Assembly: GCA_040772885.1 (NCBI GenBank)
Contig: JAXGXF010000006.1
Span: 124,001-188,000, forward strand
Direction of reading: 5' to 3'
DNA from: Pullichristensenella sp002068815
Lineage (GTDB): Bacteria > Bacillota > Clostridia > Christensenellales > Aristaeellaceae
Length of the DNA stretch: 64,000 bases
The position numbers were made by a program, and so were the translations under genes. The notes beneath the pieces were generated by a model that ran no database searches, was not told the DNA's origin, and was given only the letters and a program-made list of their open reading frames with translations. Positions 31,907-40,214 of this stretch are shown in pieces (position 1 is the first letter of the stretch; each line of letters begins with the position of its first letter).

Positions 31907-33059
31907 GTTCGCGCTCAAGCACATGGCCACCAAGAGGGGAAAGCTCGCGCTGACCGCGATGTCGATCGTGCTGTCCGCGAGCGTCGCGCTGCTGGCGCTG
32001 AACGTGTCCGCGCAGGTGCGCGGCGGCATCGTCCGCACCGCCGGCTATTACGACATGATCGTCGGCCCGCCGGGCAGCGCGACGCAGCTCGCGATGAACA
32101 CGATGTTCTTCACCGACGCGCCGCTCGGCACGATCTCCTATGAAGTCGTCGAGCGGCTCGAGGCCGACCCGCGCGTCCAGGAGGTCGTGCCGTTCGCGAT
32201 GGGCGACAGCTTCAACGGCGCCAGGATCATCGGCACCGCGCCGAAGCTGCTCGACGGAAAGGAGCTCCGCGAGGGCGGGATGTTCGAGGAGACGTTCGAG
32301 GCCGTCGTCGGATCGGCGGTCGCGTCGCGGTACGGGCTCAACATCGGCGACGAGATCGTGACCTCGCACGGCCTCGCCGAGCACGGCGCCGAGCATGCGG
32401 CGAACCCGCTCAAGGTCGTCGGCATCCTGAAGACGACGCACACGGCCTACGACAACGCGGTGTTCACCGGCGTCGAGACCACCTGGGCGGTGCACGGGCA
32501 CGAGGAGGAAGGGGAGGAGCACGGCCGCGCGGAGGGCGAGGTCTGCGCGGTGCTCGTGCGCACGAAGGGCTTCAACGACTACTTCCAGCTGATGGCCGAC
32601 TACGGCGCGGATGCGTCTTTGCTCGCGATCAACCCGGCGACGGTATTGCGCGAGGTGCTCGAGAACGTCGATTTGAGCGCCCGGATCGTCTACATCCTGT
32701 CGGCGATCATACTGGTCATGAACATATTCGTCGTCGCGGTCGTCGCGATGCTCGGGCTCTACGACGCCCGGCGCGAGATCGCGCTGATGCGGCTGATCGG
32801 CGTCCGGATGCGGACGATCGCGCGGCTCTACCTGCTGGAAAACGCGCTCGTCGGCCTGCTCGCGGCGGTTCTGTCGCTCATAGGTTCCCGGCTGTGCATA
32901 CGGGTGCTCTCCGGGTTCGCGTCGTCGATGGGCATCGTATTGAACGCCGGCACCATCTACCCGGCGGAGTGGCTGATACTCGCCGGCGTGCTCGCGCTCG
33001 GCGTGCTGCCGACCGCCGCGCTCTCCCGGAGGATGGCGCGCAGGGACGGGCTGGAATAG
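31899..33059 (+). CDS. FtsX/MacB-like ABC permease with His/Glu-rich loop
   Basis: A 386-residue permease with one N-terminal helix, a large extracytoplasmic domain and three C-terminal helices (from about residue 262), the FtsX-like layout. The outer domain carries SHGLAEHGAEHAAN, then VVGILKTTHTAYDNAVF, then AVHGHEEEGEEHGRAEGE. The order 'THG...H..., VVGIL..T.T..D, ...IH' is shared by permeases of zinc-linked ABC loci next to DUF2796/DUF3299 genes in Proteobacteria, as I remember them. Cytoplasmic coupling segment: YDARREIALMRLIGVRMRTI. GGAGG precedes ATG 31899. Confidence 0.82.
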   Translation: MLRFALKHMATKRGKLALTAMSIVLSASVALLALNVSAQVRGGIVRTAGYYDMIVGPPGSATQLAMNTMFFTDAPLGTISYEVVERLEADPRVQEVVPFAMGDSFNGARIIGTAPKLLDGKELREGGMFEETFEAVVGSAVASRYGLNIGDEIVTSHGLAEHGAEHAANPLKVVGILKTTHTAYDNAVFTGVETTWAVHGHEEEGEEHGRAEGEVCAVLVRTKGFNDYFQLMADYGADASLLAINPATVLREVLENVDLSARIVYILSAIILVMNIFVVAVVAMLGLYDARREIALMRLIGVRMRTIARLYLLENALVGLLAAVLSLIGSRLCIRVLSGFASSMGIVLNAGTIYPAEWLILAGVLALGVLPTAALSRRMARRDGLE

Positions 33060-33067
33060 GAGGGAAC

Positions 33068-33967
33068 ATGAGAGGATGGAGTATCCTTGCGCTGCTTGTC
33101 GCGCTGTGCCTCGCGCTCTCGGGCTGCGGGGGCGGCGGGGCGGGCGGCGCGGAGCCGACCCGGCTGCGCTTTGCCGACTCGGTGGACGTAAAGACGATCG
33201 AGGCGCTCGCCGGGAAGCGCGTTTCGATCACCGGCTACATGGCGACGGTCTCGCCGCTCGACGGCGCCTACGCGTACCTGTTGAATCTGCCGTACCAGAG
33301 CTGCCCGTTCTGCGTGCCGAACACGACGCGGCTCGCGAACACGATCGCGGTGTACGCGAAGCGCGGAAGGGCGTTTGCGTACACCGAGCAGGCCGTGCGC
33401 GCGACCGGCACGATGGAGGTCGGGAATTTCACCGACGACTACGGCTACCAGTACGGCTACCGCCTCGTCGACGCGGAGCTCGAGGTCGTCGACCTGGGCG
33501 AGGTGTCCGAGGAATACGCGCTGTGGCAGTCGATCGCCTCCGACGGCGTCGTCGGGGAGATCAACGCGATGTTCGACTACCTGTACTTCGCCTGCCGGTG
33601 GACCGAGTACCGGGGGAGCACGGCGCTCGAGGACGGGACCGAGGAATCGTGGTATCTGTACCCCGGCGACGCGGAGAACTACCTGAAGGATGCCGACGGA
33701 TTCGCGGACAAGGCGGCGGACGGGTATTTCCCCGGCCTGATCGCGCGCGTCAAGGCGATCAGCGCGACGGGGCTCGACGACCTGGTGGGGATTCTCAAGG
33801 ACGCGCAGGCGCTGGAGCAGTACGCGCGCGGAGAACTGGCCGCGAAGCGATATTCGTACGACGAAATGCTCGACAAATATGTGCTCGACGACGCCGAAAC
33901 CCTCGTCGCGCGCTTCGACGAGGTGTACGCGGGGTTTTCCGCGTGGCTCGGGAAGTGGGAGGTGTGA
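33068..33967 (+). CDS. Lipoprotein with DUF3299-like domain
   Basis: A 299-residue lipoprotein. The signal peptide ends in the lipobox LALSGC, followed by a Gly-rich linker. Residues about 38-140 hold an OB-fold-like domain with GKRVSITGYM, LLNLPYQSCPFCVPNT and GTMEVGNFTDDYGYQYGYRL. This parallels DUF3299 (GKxVxIxGYM..., CIHxPPPPxN, final YR-x-A), with CPFC in place of the CIH segment. The C-terminal half is helical and unrecognised. The domain, the lipid anchor and the ABC genes directly upstream suggest a surface part of one system. ATG 33068 is 8 bases after the permease stop. Confidence 0.72.
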   Translation: MRGWSILALLVALCLALSGCGGGGAGGAEPTRLRFADSVDVKTIEALAGKRVSITGYMATVSPLDGAYAYLLNLPYQSCPFCVPNTTRLANTIAVYAKRGRAFAYTEQAVRATGTMEVGNFTDDYGYQYGYRLVDAELEVVDLGEVSEEYALWQSIASDGVVGEINAMFDYLYFACRWTEYRGSTALEDGTEESWYLYPGDAENYLKDADGFADKAADGYFPGLIARVKAISATGLDDLVGILKDAQALEQYARGELAAKRYSYDEMLDKYVLDDAETLVARFDEVYAGFSAWLGKWEV

Positions 33968-34034
33968 GAGGAGGGCGATCCGCATGTTTTCGGCAATGCC
34001 CGGCGTACACTGGGGCGGGCGCGCAAAATAACCG

Positions 34035-34063
34035 TTGAAATCCGGCGGGGGGCTTGCTATAAT
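34035..34063 (+). promoter_or_regulatory. Sigma-A promoter for the CrtO-like gene
   Basis: TTGAAA (34035-34040), spacer 17, TATAAT (34058-34063), extended -10 TGC. Confidence 0.8.
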
Positions 34064-34083
34064 AGCTCCGGAGGAGTGTTTCA

Positions 34084-34599
34084 ATGCTCGTACGGTTTTT
34101 GCTGAAGATCCCCGCCTTTTTCGGGCTGGTGCTGCGCTTCGGCGTCATCTGCCTGGTGATGGGTCTCATGTGCTTTCTGATCGGCGAGCTGCTGCCGCGC
34201 CGGAACTTTGACTACCGCGCGTTTCCGTACACGGCATTCCGGTGGGAGGACGGCGGGAACTTCTACCTCCGGTTTTCGATCAACCGCTGGAAGGACAGGG
34301 TTCCCGACATGAGCCGCTATATTCCGCACACGTTTCGCAAGAAGCTGAACGTGATGCGCAGCCCCGACCACATCGAGGGGCTGATCCGGGAGACGTGCGT
34401 CGCGGAGCTGGTCCACTGGGTGCTGATCCTTTTGAGCCCGCTTTTGCTCGTGCTGATGCCGAAGATATGGAACTGGGCGTGCATGGCGATCTACATCCTG
34501 CTCGGAAACCTGCCGTTCATCATGATCCAGCGGTACAATCGGCCGAGGCTTTTGAAGCTGATGGAGAGGCAGAAGAGAATGCGGGAAGCGCACGCATGA
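34084..34599 (+). CDS. CrtO-like membrane acyltransferase family protein
   Basis: A 171-residue membrane protein with helices at about residues 12-33 and 110-150. The central soluble stretch (LPRRNFDYRAFPYTAFRWE, INRWKDRVPD, MRSPDHIEGLIRETCVAELVHW) is the conserved core of glycosyl-4,4'-diaponeurosporenoate acyltransferase (CrtO)-like proteins. True CrtO acylates staphyloxanthin; no carotenoid gene is nearby, so the substrate here is probably another lipid or glycolipid. It has its own promoter and terminator. GGAGGA precedes ATG 34084. Confidence 0.75.
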   Translation: MLVRFLLKIPAFFGLVLRFGVICLVMGLMCFLIGELLPRRNFDYRAFPYTAFRWEDGGNFYLRFSINRWKDRVPDMSRYIPHTFRKKLNVMRSPDHIEGLIRETCVAELVHWVLILLSPLLLVLMPKIWNWACMAIYILLGNLPFIMIQRYNRPRLLKLMERQKRMREAHA

Positions 34600-34605
34600 C
34601 AAATC

Positions 34606-34637
34606 GCCGGGTCGCAAAACGACCCGGCCTTCTCTTT
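34606..34637 (+). terminator. Rho-independent terminator after the CrtO-like gene
   Basis: Perfect 9-bp stem GCCGGGTCG / CGACCCGGC (34606-34614, 34620-34628) with a CAAAA loop and a CTTCTCTTT tail. Confidence 0.75.
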
Positions 34638-34648
34638 GCCCAAGGGAA

Positions 34649-35233
34649 TCAATTCGCTGCCTTGATGTTGTCGCGGACGTGCTGCATGACGGTCGCCATG
34701 TCCTGATAACTCTGCTCGTCGGCGGAGAAGTGGAACGCGTAGATCTTCGTGCCGACGCAGGCCATGATCGCGTAGCCGCGCACGGTGCGGCCGTCCTTCA
34801 CGGCCTTGTAGATCGTCGAATAGCCGTCCTTGCCCATGAACTCCGTGTCGGTGGACAGGTTTCCGATCTCGTAGCTCTCGTACTGCGCGACGATCGCCTT
34901 CAGGTACTTGACGAGCTCGCTCTGCATCTTGTCGCCGTCGGCGCGCTTCGACATCTGCTTGACGGAGATCGCCATGCGCGCGGGGACGCTCCCGTCCGCG
35001 CGCGGCTCGCGAAAGCACACGGTCGAGCGGCCGGGAAGGTTCTCCCAGTGCGACGGGTACAGAAAGCGCATGCCGAGCGTCTTGGACGTCAGCTCCTTGT
35101 AGGTGTATTCGGAAACCGGGACGGGCGTCGCCGCGATCACAGCGGTCCCCGAGGGAACCGGCTGTTCTCCCCTGCCCGGGACCGGGCTCAAGGCGATCAG
35201 CGCGGCCAGCGCCAGCAGCAATTTTTTCAACAA
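34649..35233 (-). CDS. Secreted hypothetical protein
   Basis: A 194-residue exported protein. The signal peptide is MLKKLLLALAALIALSPVPG. The mature part has a stretch like the PsbP/DUF1795 type (LGMRFLYPSHWENLPG..., then SVKQM, then YAIMACVGTKIYAFHFSAD), that is, a compact alpha/beta domain with no catalytic residues that I can name. Translation starts at TTG 35233, seven bases after TGGAGG. It is transcribed alone from its own promoter and converges on the CrtO-like gene. Role unknown. Confidence 0.75.
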   Translation of the reverse strand: MLKKLLLALAALIALSPVPGRGEQPVPSGTAVIAATPVPVSEYTYKELTSKTLGMRFLYPSHWENLPGRSTVCFREPRADGSVPARMAISVKQMSKRADGDKMQSELVKYLKAIVAQYESYEIGNLSTDTEFMGKDGYSTIYKAVKDGRTVRGYAIMACVGTKIYAFHFSADEQSYQDMATVMQHVRDNIKAAN

Positions 35234-35260
35234 AAGCGCCTCCAGATTGAAGATGGCGGT

Positions 35261-35289
35261 ATTTTACCATTTTTTGGGAAAATAGTCAA
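35261..35289 (-). promoter_or_regulatory. Sigma-A promoter for the secreted hypothetical protein
   Basis: On the minus strand TTGACT (35289-35284) and TAAAAT (35266-35261), spacer 17, 28 bases before the TTG start. Confidence 0.7.
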
Positions 35290-35383
35290 ATATGCGGCCT
35301 CTTCCGATTTTAAACGCCATTCCTCCCCCTGCAATCCGCCGTTTGTCCGGCCGTTCCCTTCCCAGAAAATGCCGATTTCCGGG

Positions 35384-35423
35384 AAAAAGGCCTCGCCCCG
35401 CGGAACATCGGCGCTCCGCGGGG
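35384..35423 (-). terminator. Terminator after the acyl-CoA synthetase gene
   Basis: On the minus strand CCCCGCGGA pairs with TCCGCGGGG (35423-35415 with 35404-35396) around a 10-base loop; TTTTT follows 7 bases later. Confidence 0.75.
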
Positions 35424-35434
35424 CGATTTGTGCG

Positions 35435-37105
35435 TCAGTCCGGTGTTTCGTTGGCACGGTCGCGCTCGCGGAGCTCCACGCGGCGTATCTTGCCGGAGAT
35501 GGTCTTCGGCAATTCCGTCACGAACTCGATGATGCGCGGGTATTTGTAGGGCGCGGTCAGCTTCTTGACGTGCTCCTGCAGCTCCTTTTTGAGCTCCTCG
35601 GTCGGCTCGTAGCCCTTCTTGAGCACGATCGTGGCCTTGACGATCTGGCCGCGGACCGGGTCGGGCACGCCGGTGATGGCCGTCTCGACGACGGCGTCGT
35701 GCTCCATCAGCGCGCTCTCGACCTCGAACGGCCCTATGCGGTAGCCGGAGGACTTGATCAGGTCGTCCGCGCGGCCGACGTACCAGTAGTAGCCCCACTC
35801 GTCGCGCCACGCGAGGTCCATCGTGTGGTACAATCCGTCGTGCCAGACGGACTCCGTCCTCTCGTCGTCTCGGTAGTAGCCCAGGAACATGCCGACCGGC
35901 ATCTCATACTGCGTGCGCACGACGATCTCGCCGACCTGCCCGGCCGGGCAGCTCTTGCCGCTCTCGTCGACGAGGTCCACGTCAAACTGCGGCGAGGGCT
36001 TGCCCATCGAGCCCGGGCAGACCTTCATCCACGGGAAGGTTCCGATCGTGACGCAGAGCTCGGTCTGGCCGTAGATCTCGCGCAGCTCCTGACCGGTCAG
36101 CTCCTTCCACTTGTTGTAGACCTCGGGGTTCAGGGGCTCGCCCGCGGTCGTCGAGTGCTTCAAGTGCGAGAGGTCGTACCGGGAGATGTCCTCGAGGATC
36201 ATGAAGCGGTAGATCGTCGGCGGCGCGCAGAACGTCGTCACATGGTACTTCTCGAGAATTCGGAGCATGTCCTTCGGCACGAACTTGTCGAAGTCGTACG
36301 CCATGATCGCGGAGCCCGCGAGCCACTGGCCGTACAGCTTTCCCCAGACGGACTTCGCCCAGCCGGTCTCGGAGACGGTCAGGTGGAGCCCGCCGTCGGT
36401 GCACTGGTGCCAGAACACCGCGGTCTGGATGTGGCCCAGCGGGTACTCGAAGTTGTGCGCGACCATCTTCGGCATCCCGGAGGTGCCGGAGGTGAAGTAG
36501 AGCAGCATGATGTCGTCCTTCGCGAGCGTCCCCTCCGGGCGGGGGAAGGAGGGGCTCTCCTCGGCGAGCAGCGTTTCGAACGGCAGCCAGCCTTCGCGCG
36601 CTCCGTCGACGACCAGCTTCTTCTCGACCGTCGGGCACTCGGGGAGCGCCTGATCGCACTGGTCGATGAAGTTCCCGTCGCCCATCGCGATGATCGCCTT
36701 GATGCTGGCGCTGTTCGCGCGGTAGACGATGTCCTTTTTCGTGAGCAGGTGCGTCGCGGGGACGGTGATCGCGCCCAGGCGATGCAGCGCCATGATCGCG
36801 ATCCAGAATGTGTAGTGGCGCTTCAAGACCAGCATCACCTTGTCGCCCTTTTTGATGCCGAGCTTTTTGAGCAGGTTCGCCGCCTGAGAGGACTTCTCGG
36901 CGATCTCCGAGAACGTGAAGCGTCTCTCGCGGCCGTCGACGTGCGCCCACTGGAGCGCGAGCTTTGTGGGTTCCGCCTCGGCGATGACATCGAGCACGTC
37001 GTAGGCGAAGTTGAAGTTCTCGGGCGCGATCACCCGGTAGTTGTGCAGAAAATCCTCGTAGGAGCCGAATTCCGGCTTCCGAAGAAAGCGTTGGTATACC
37101 GTCAT
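35435..37105 (-). CDS. AMP-forming acyl-CoA synthetase (medium-chain/ACSM-like)
   Basis: A 556-residue ANL-superfamily enzyme that activates a carboxylic acid through an acyl-AMP to the CoA thioester. The P-loop motif is LYFTSGTSGMPKMVAH, followed by STTAGEPLNPE, IYGQTE, and the hinge region GRADDLIKSSGYRIGPFEVE. The C-terminal catalytic Lys is in LPKTISGKIRR. The N-terminal half resembles bacterial acyl-CoA synthetases paired with an XRE-cupin regulator, as here (16 bases downstream of it). The acid is not predictable; short- to medium-chain or aromatic acids are options. Confidence 0.9.
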   Translation of the reverse strand: MTVYQRFLRKPEFGSYEDFLHNYRVIAPENFNFAYDVLDVIAEAEPTKLALQWAHVDGRERRFTFSEIAEKSSQAANLLKKLGIKKGDKVMLVLKRHYTFWIAIMALHRLGAITVPATHLLTKKDIVYRANSASIKAIIAMGDGNFIDQCDQALPECPTVEKKLVVDGAREGWLPFETLLAEESPSFPRPEGTLAKDDIMLLYFTSGTSGMPKMVAHNFEYPLGHIQTAVFWHQCTDGGLHLTVSETGWAKSVWGKLYGQWLAGSAIMAYDFDKFVPKDMLRILEKYHVTTFCAPPTIYRFMILEDISRYDLSHLKHSTTAGEPLNPEVYNKWKELTGQELREIYGQTELCVTIGTFPWMKVCPGSMGKPSPQFDVDLVDESGKSCPAGQVGEIVVRTQYEMPVGMFLGYYRDDERTESVWHDGLYHTMDLAWRDEWGYYWYVGRADDLIKSSGYRIGPFEVESALMEHDAVVETAITGVPDPVRGQIVKATIVLKKGYEPTEELKKELQEHVKKLTAPYKYPRIIEFVTELPKTISGKIRRVELRERDRANETPD

Positions 37106-37121
37106 ATGACCAACCTCCGAA

Positions 37122-37676
37122 TCATTTGATGACCACGGCGATGAAGCGGCAGTCCGCGTCGATCGCGTACATGGCGTGGGGGATGGACGAGTCGTAGTAG
37201 ATCGAATCGCCGGGGCCCAGATACACCTCGTTCGTCGAGAGAACGATCTTCATGTGGCCGGTCAGCACGTAGTCGAACTCCTGCCCCTCGTGCGCGTGCG
37301 CGGTCTTGGGGGCGTTCGTCGGGTCGTGCTGGACGGTGACGATGAACGGCTCCGCCTTCTTGTCGCGAAAGTTGTAGGCGAGGTGCTCGTAATGGTAGGC
37401 CTTGCGGCGGTCAAACGTCAGGCCCTTGCCCGCGCGGGTGAGGATATAGCCCTTGAGCCTCGGGCTCTCGCCGGTCAGGAGGTCGGAAATATCTACACCC
37501 AGCGTCGTGGCGATGTTGAACAGGTGGCTGAACGAGAAATCCCTCTCGCCGGCCTCGTATCCCACATAATCCTCGAGCTCTATGCCCGAGCGCCCGGCGA
37601 CCTCCTGCTGGGTGTAGCCGGTAATCTCCCGTAGGTCGCGTATTCGTGTTGCGATGGCCTGAATGTTCTCGTTCAT
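37122..37676 (-). CDS. XRE-cupin transcriptional regulator
   Basis: A 184-residue regulator with an N-terminal helix-turn-helix of the XRE type (residues about 6-60: RIRDLREITGYTQQEVAGRS ... YEAGERDFSFSHLFNIATTL) and a C-terminal cupin (TAHAHEGQEFDYVLTGHMKI, LGPGDSIYYDSSIPHAM). The cupin's two His, one Glu and one further His may bind a metal and an effector. It is 16 bases upstream of the acyl-CoA synthetase and probably controls that two-gene operon in response to the acid or its CoA ester. Start 37676 follows GGGAGGG. Confidence 0.9.
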   Translation of the reverse strand: MNENIQAIATRIRDLREITGYTQQEVAGRSGIELEDYVGYEAGERDFSFSHLFNIATTLGVDISDLLTGESPRLKGYILTRAGKGLTFDRRKAYHYEHLAYNFRDKKAEPFIVTVQHDPTNAPKTAHAHEGQEFDYVLTGHMKIVLSTNEVYLGPGDSIYYDSSIPHAMYAIDADCRFIAVVIK

Positions 37677-37831
37677 CCGGAACCCTCCCTTTTCTGATCT
37701 GCCGCTCTCGCGGCGAATGGTGGTATTATCCTCGCGCACGCGGCGCGTGAGGACCACCGGTAAAGCGATTTCCGGCGCGAGGCAGTCAATGGCGGTCTCG
37801 GGGCCGGAAATGCGAGGGAAAGCGGGTCGCT

Positions 37832-39205
37832 TCAGCGCGCGGTGTCTCCGTTGCGCGCGATCTGTTCGTTCAAGAGGTCGATGTCGCCGCAGCCGTGGGT
37901 GATCACGAGGTCGCCCTCGCGCCAGTGGCCGCGCAGGTACTTCTCGGCGTCGTCGAACGTCTTTGTGAGCACCGCGTCGACGCCGTGCGCGCGCAGGGGC
38001 TCGATCAGCATCTCGGAGCGGATGTCGCCGGGGTCCTTCTCGCGCGAGGCGCAGATGTCGGTCACGAGCACCTTGTCGGCCAGGTCGAACGCTGAGAGAA
38101 AGCCGCTGAACAGCGCCTTCGTGCGCGAATAGGTGTGCGGCTGCCAGACGGAGATGAGCCGGTCGTGCGGCTCGAGCGCCGCGATCTCGAGCGCGGACTT
38201 GATCTCGGCGGGGTTGTGGCCGTAGTCGGTGAACACCTTGACGCCGTCGGTGACGCTCGTGAGCTCGTTGCGCCGGTGCGCGCCGCGAAATTCCCGAAGC
38301 GCCTTCGCGACGAGCGCCATGTCGAGCCTTCGCAGCGCCGCGACCGCGATGACCGCGAGCGCGTCGAGGAAATTCGCCTTGCCCGCGACGCCCAATTCGA
38401 ACCTGCCGAGCTTCGCGCCGTTCAAGACCGCCGTGAAGCCGGCGCGCCCGCGCCCGTCCCATTCGACGTCGCGCGGGACGAGCATGTTGCCCATGCCCAG
38501 GCCGTAGGTCGTGTGCGGGAGGCCGGAGTCCTGGATCACGCGCCGGACGCGCTCGTCGTCGCCCCAGCCGACGACATACTGCGAGAGCTTCGCGAAATCC
38601 AGAAACGCCGCCTCGATCTCGTCGAGGTTTTTGTAGCAGTCGAGATGGTCCTCGTCGATGTTCAGAATCACCGAGACGGTCGGGTAAAAGCACAGAAAGC
38701 TGCGGTTGAACTCGCACGCCTCGAGGATGAATTCGCCGGTGCCGCGCCGGGTCGAGCCGCCCAGGAAGTCGAGCTCGCCGCCGATGTGCACGGTCGGGTC
38801 CGCGCCCGCGGTCAGGAACGCCTGCGCGAGCATCGCGGTCGTCGTGGTCTTTCCGTGCGTGCCGCTGACGCCGATCGCGCAGTCGCTGCCGCGCATCAGC
38901 TGGCCGATCAGTTGGCACCGCTCGATCTCGGGGACGCCGCGTTTTTTCGCCTCCGCGCGCTCGGGGTTGTCCGGGGCGATGGCGGAGGAGTAGACGATGA
39001 CCTCCGCGCCGTCTATGTTTTCGGCCGCGTGGCCGATGGTCACGGGGATGCCGAGTGCTTCGAGCCGCTCGGTCTTGTGCGAACGCGTGCGGTCGGAACC
39101 GGTCACGAGAAAGCCCTCATCCTTGAGCAGGCCCGCCAGCCCGGACATGGAACTTCCGCCCACGCCCACCATATGTACGCGCCGGAAATCTCGGATGTTT
39201 GCCAT
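37832..39205 (-). CDS. murC: UDP-N-acetylmuramate--L-alanine ligase
   Basis: Cytoplasmic Mur ligase that adds L-Ala to UDP-MurNAc with ATP, the first amino acid of the peptidoglycan stem. The 457-residue product has the N-terminal Rossmann motif VHMVGVGGSSMSGLAGLL, the ATP loop IGVSGTHGKTTTTAML, the central NIDEDHLDCY and the C-terminal DYGHNPAEIK. Start 39205 fits the family. It is separate from any mur/dcw cluster here. The 155-base gap to the XRE-cupin gene holds no gene. Confidence 0.96.
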   Translation of the reverse strand: MANIRDFRRVHMVGVGGSSMSGLAGLLKDEGFLVTGSDRTRSHKTERLEALGIPVTIGHAAENIDGAEVIVYSSAIAPDNPERAEAKKRGVPEIERCQLIGQLMRGSDCAIGVSGTHGKTTTTAMLAQAFLTAGADPTVHIGGELDFLGGSTRRGTGEFILEACEFNRSFLCFYPTVSVILNIDEDHLDCYKNLDEIEAAFLDFAKLSQYVVGWGDDERVRRVIQDSGLPHTTYGLGMGNMLVPRDVEWDGRGRAGFTAVLNGAKLGRFELGVAGKANFLDALAVIAVAALRRLDMALVAKALREFRGAHRRNELTSVTDGVKVFTDYGHNPAEIKSALEIAALEPHDRLISVWQPHTYSRTKALFSGFLSAFDLADKVLVTDICASREKDPGDIRSEMLIEPLRAHGVDAVLTKTFDDAEKYLRGHWREGDLVITHGCGDIDLLNEQIARNGDTAR

Positions 39206-39296
39206 GGAGCAGCCTCCTTCGTCCCTACATTATAGACCAATTGCGCGCCTTAGCAAAGTTAAAATTTCGCTCGACCAAAAATTCCCCCAAAAGTGC

Positions 39297-39325
39297 TGGA
39301 AACCGCGGGGAAGCCGAATTATAAT
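39297..39325 (+). promoter_or_regulatory. Promoter of purR
   Basis: TGGAAA (39297-39302), spacer 17, TATAAT (39320-39325). The -10 is overlapped by the first box of a PurBox-like pair. Confidence 0.6.
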
Positions 39326-39353
39326 GGAGGGTGGTGTAAAAATCTTCGGGAAC
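39310..39353 (+). promoter_or_regulatory. Putative PurR autoregulatory operator
   Basis: Box 1 (39310-39322) has CCGAA in an AT-rich setting and matches 10 of 13 consensus positions. An inverted box at 39341-39353 carries TTCGG (8 of 13). CGAA (39315-39318) and TTCG (39345-39348) are 26 bases apart, the spacing expected for the B. subtilis PurBox pair. The site covers the -10 and leader, as an autoregulated purR would need. Confidence 0.5.
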
Positions 39354-39367
39354 GGGGAGTGTTTTTC

Positions 39368-40183
39368 GTGGACCGAATCAAGCGAACCGAGCGGCTGAGC
39401 GCCATCGCGCGCATTTTGACCGACGCGCCGAACCGCATACACAACCTCGGGGAGTTCTGCGAGCTGTTCGGGGCCGCGAAATCGACGCTCAGCGAGGACA
39501 TAGACCTCGTCGGCCAGGCGCTTAAGCACTTTGACCTGGGGCGGCTCGAGACCGTCGCGGGCGCGGCGGGCGGCGTGCGGTTTCGCCCGCTCGTCGGCCG
39601 CGAGCGCGCGAACGGGGTCCTGACCGCGCTCGCAACCCGCCTCGAGGAGCCGGGCAGGATGCTGCCGGGCGGGTTTCTGTACACCTCGGACGTGACCGCC
39701 GAGTCAGACACCGCGCAGAAGATCGGCGAGATACTCGCGCAGAAGTACTACGACCGCCAGCCCGACCTCGTGCTCACGATGGAGACGAAGGGCATACCGA
39801 TCGCGCTGATGACGGCGCGGGCGCTGGGCGTCTCGCTCGTGATCGCGCGCCGCGACAGCCGCGCCTACGAGGGCTCCGCGGTCAAGATCAACTACATGGG
39901 CGGCGGCGACCGCATCGAGACGATGGCGCTCGCGCGCCGCGCGATGAAGCCGGGGCAGAGGGTGCTGATCGTCGACGACTTCATGAAGGGCGGCGGAACG
40001 CTGCAGGGCATGGTCGACATGATCCGCGAGTTCCAGGCCGAGGTCGTGGGCGTCGGCGTGATGATCGCGACGCGCCAGCCGGAGAAGAAGCTCGTCGAGG
40101 GCGCGAAGGCGCTGCTCATACTCGAGAGCTTCGACAAGGAGCGCGGCGTCGCGGTCGTCCGGCCGTCGGCGGAATTCGTCTAG
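39368..40183 (+). CDS. purR: Purine operon repressor PurR (PRT type)
   Basis: Gram-positive PurR, a PRPP-sensing DNA-binding protein. The 271-residue product has an N-terminal winged helix (RLSAIARILTDAPNRIHNLG, then AAKSTLSEDI) and a C-terminal phosphoribosyltransferase-like domain with the PRPP loop VLIVDDFMKGGGTLQGM. It represses purine genes at PurBox pairs when PRPP is low. Translation starts at GTG 39368 behind GGGGAG; the frame extends to 39293 but that part overlaps the promoter. Likely targets in this window are purAB and itself. Confidence 0.94.
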   Translation: MDRIKRTERLSAIARILTDAPNRIHNLGEFCELFGAAKSTLSEDIDLVGQALKHFDLGRLETVAGAAGGVRFRPLVGRERANGVLTALATRLEEPGRMLPGGFLYTSDVTAESDTAQKIGEILAQKYYDRQPDLVLTMETKGIPIALMTARALGVSLVIARRDSRAYEGSAVKINYMGGGDRIETMALARRAMKPGQRVLIVDDFMKGGGTLQGMVDMIREFQAEVVGVGVMIATRQPEKKLVEGAKALLILESFDKERGVAVVRPSAEFV

Positions 40184-40214
40184 CCTTTAGCATTTTACAA
40201 AGGGGGGGGCTTCT

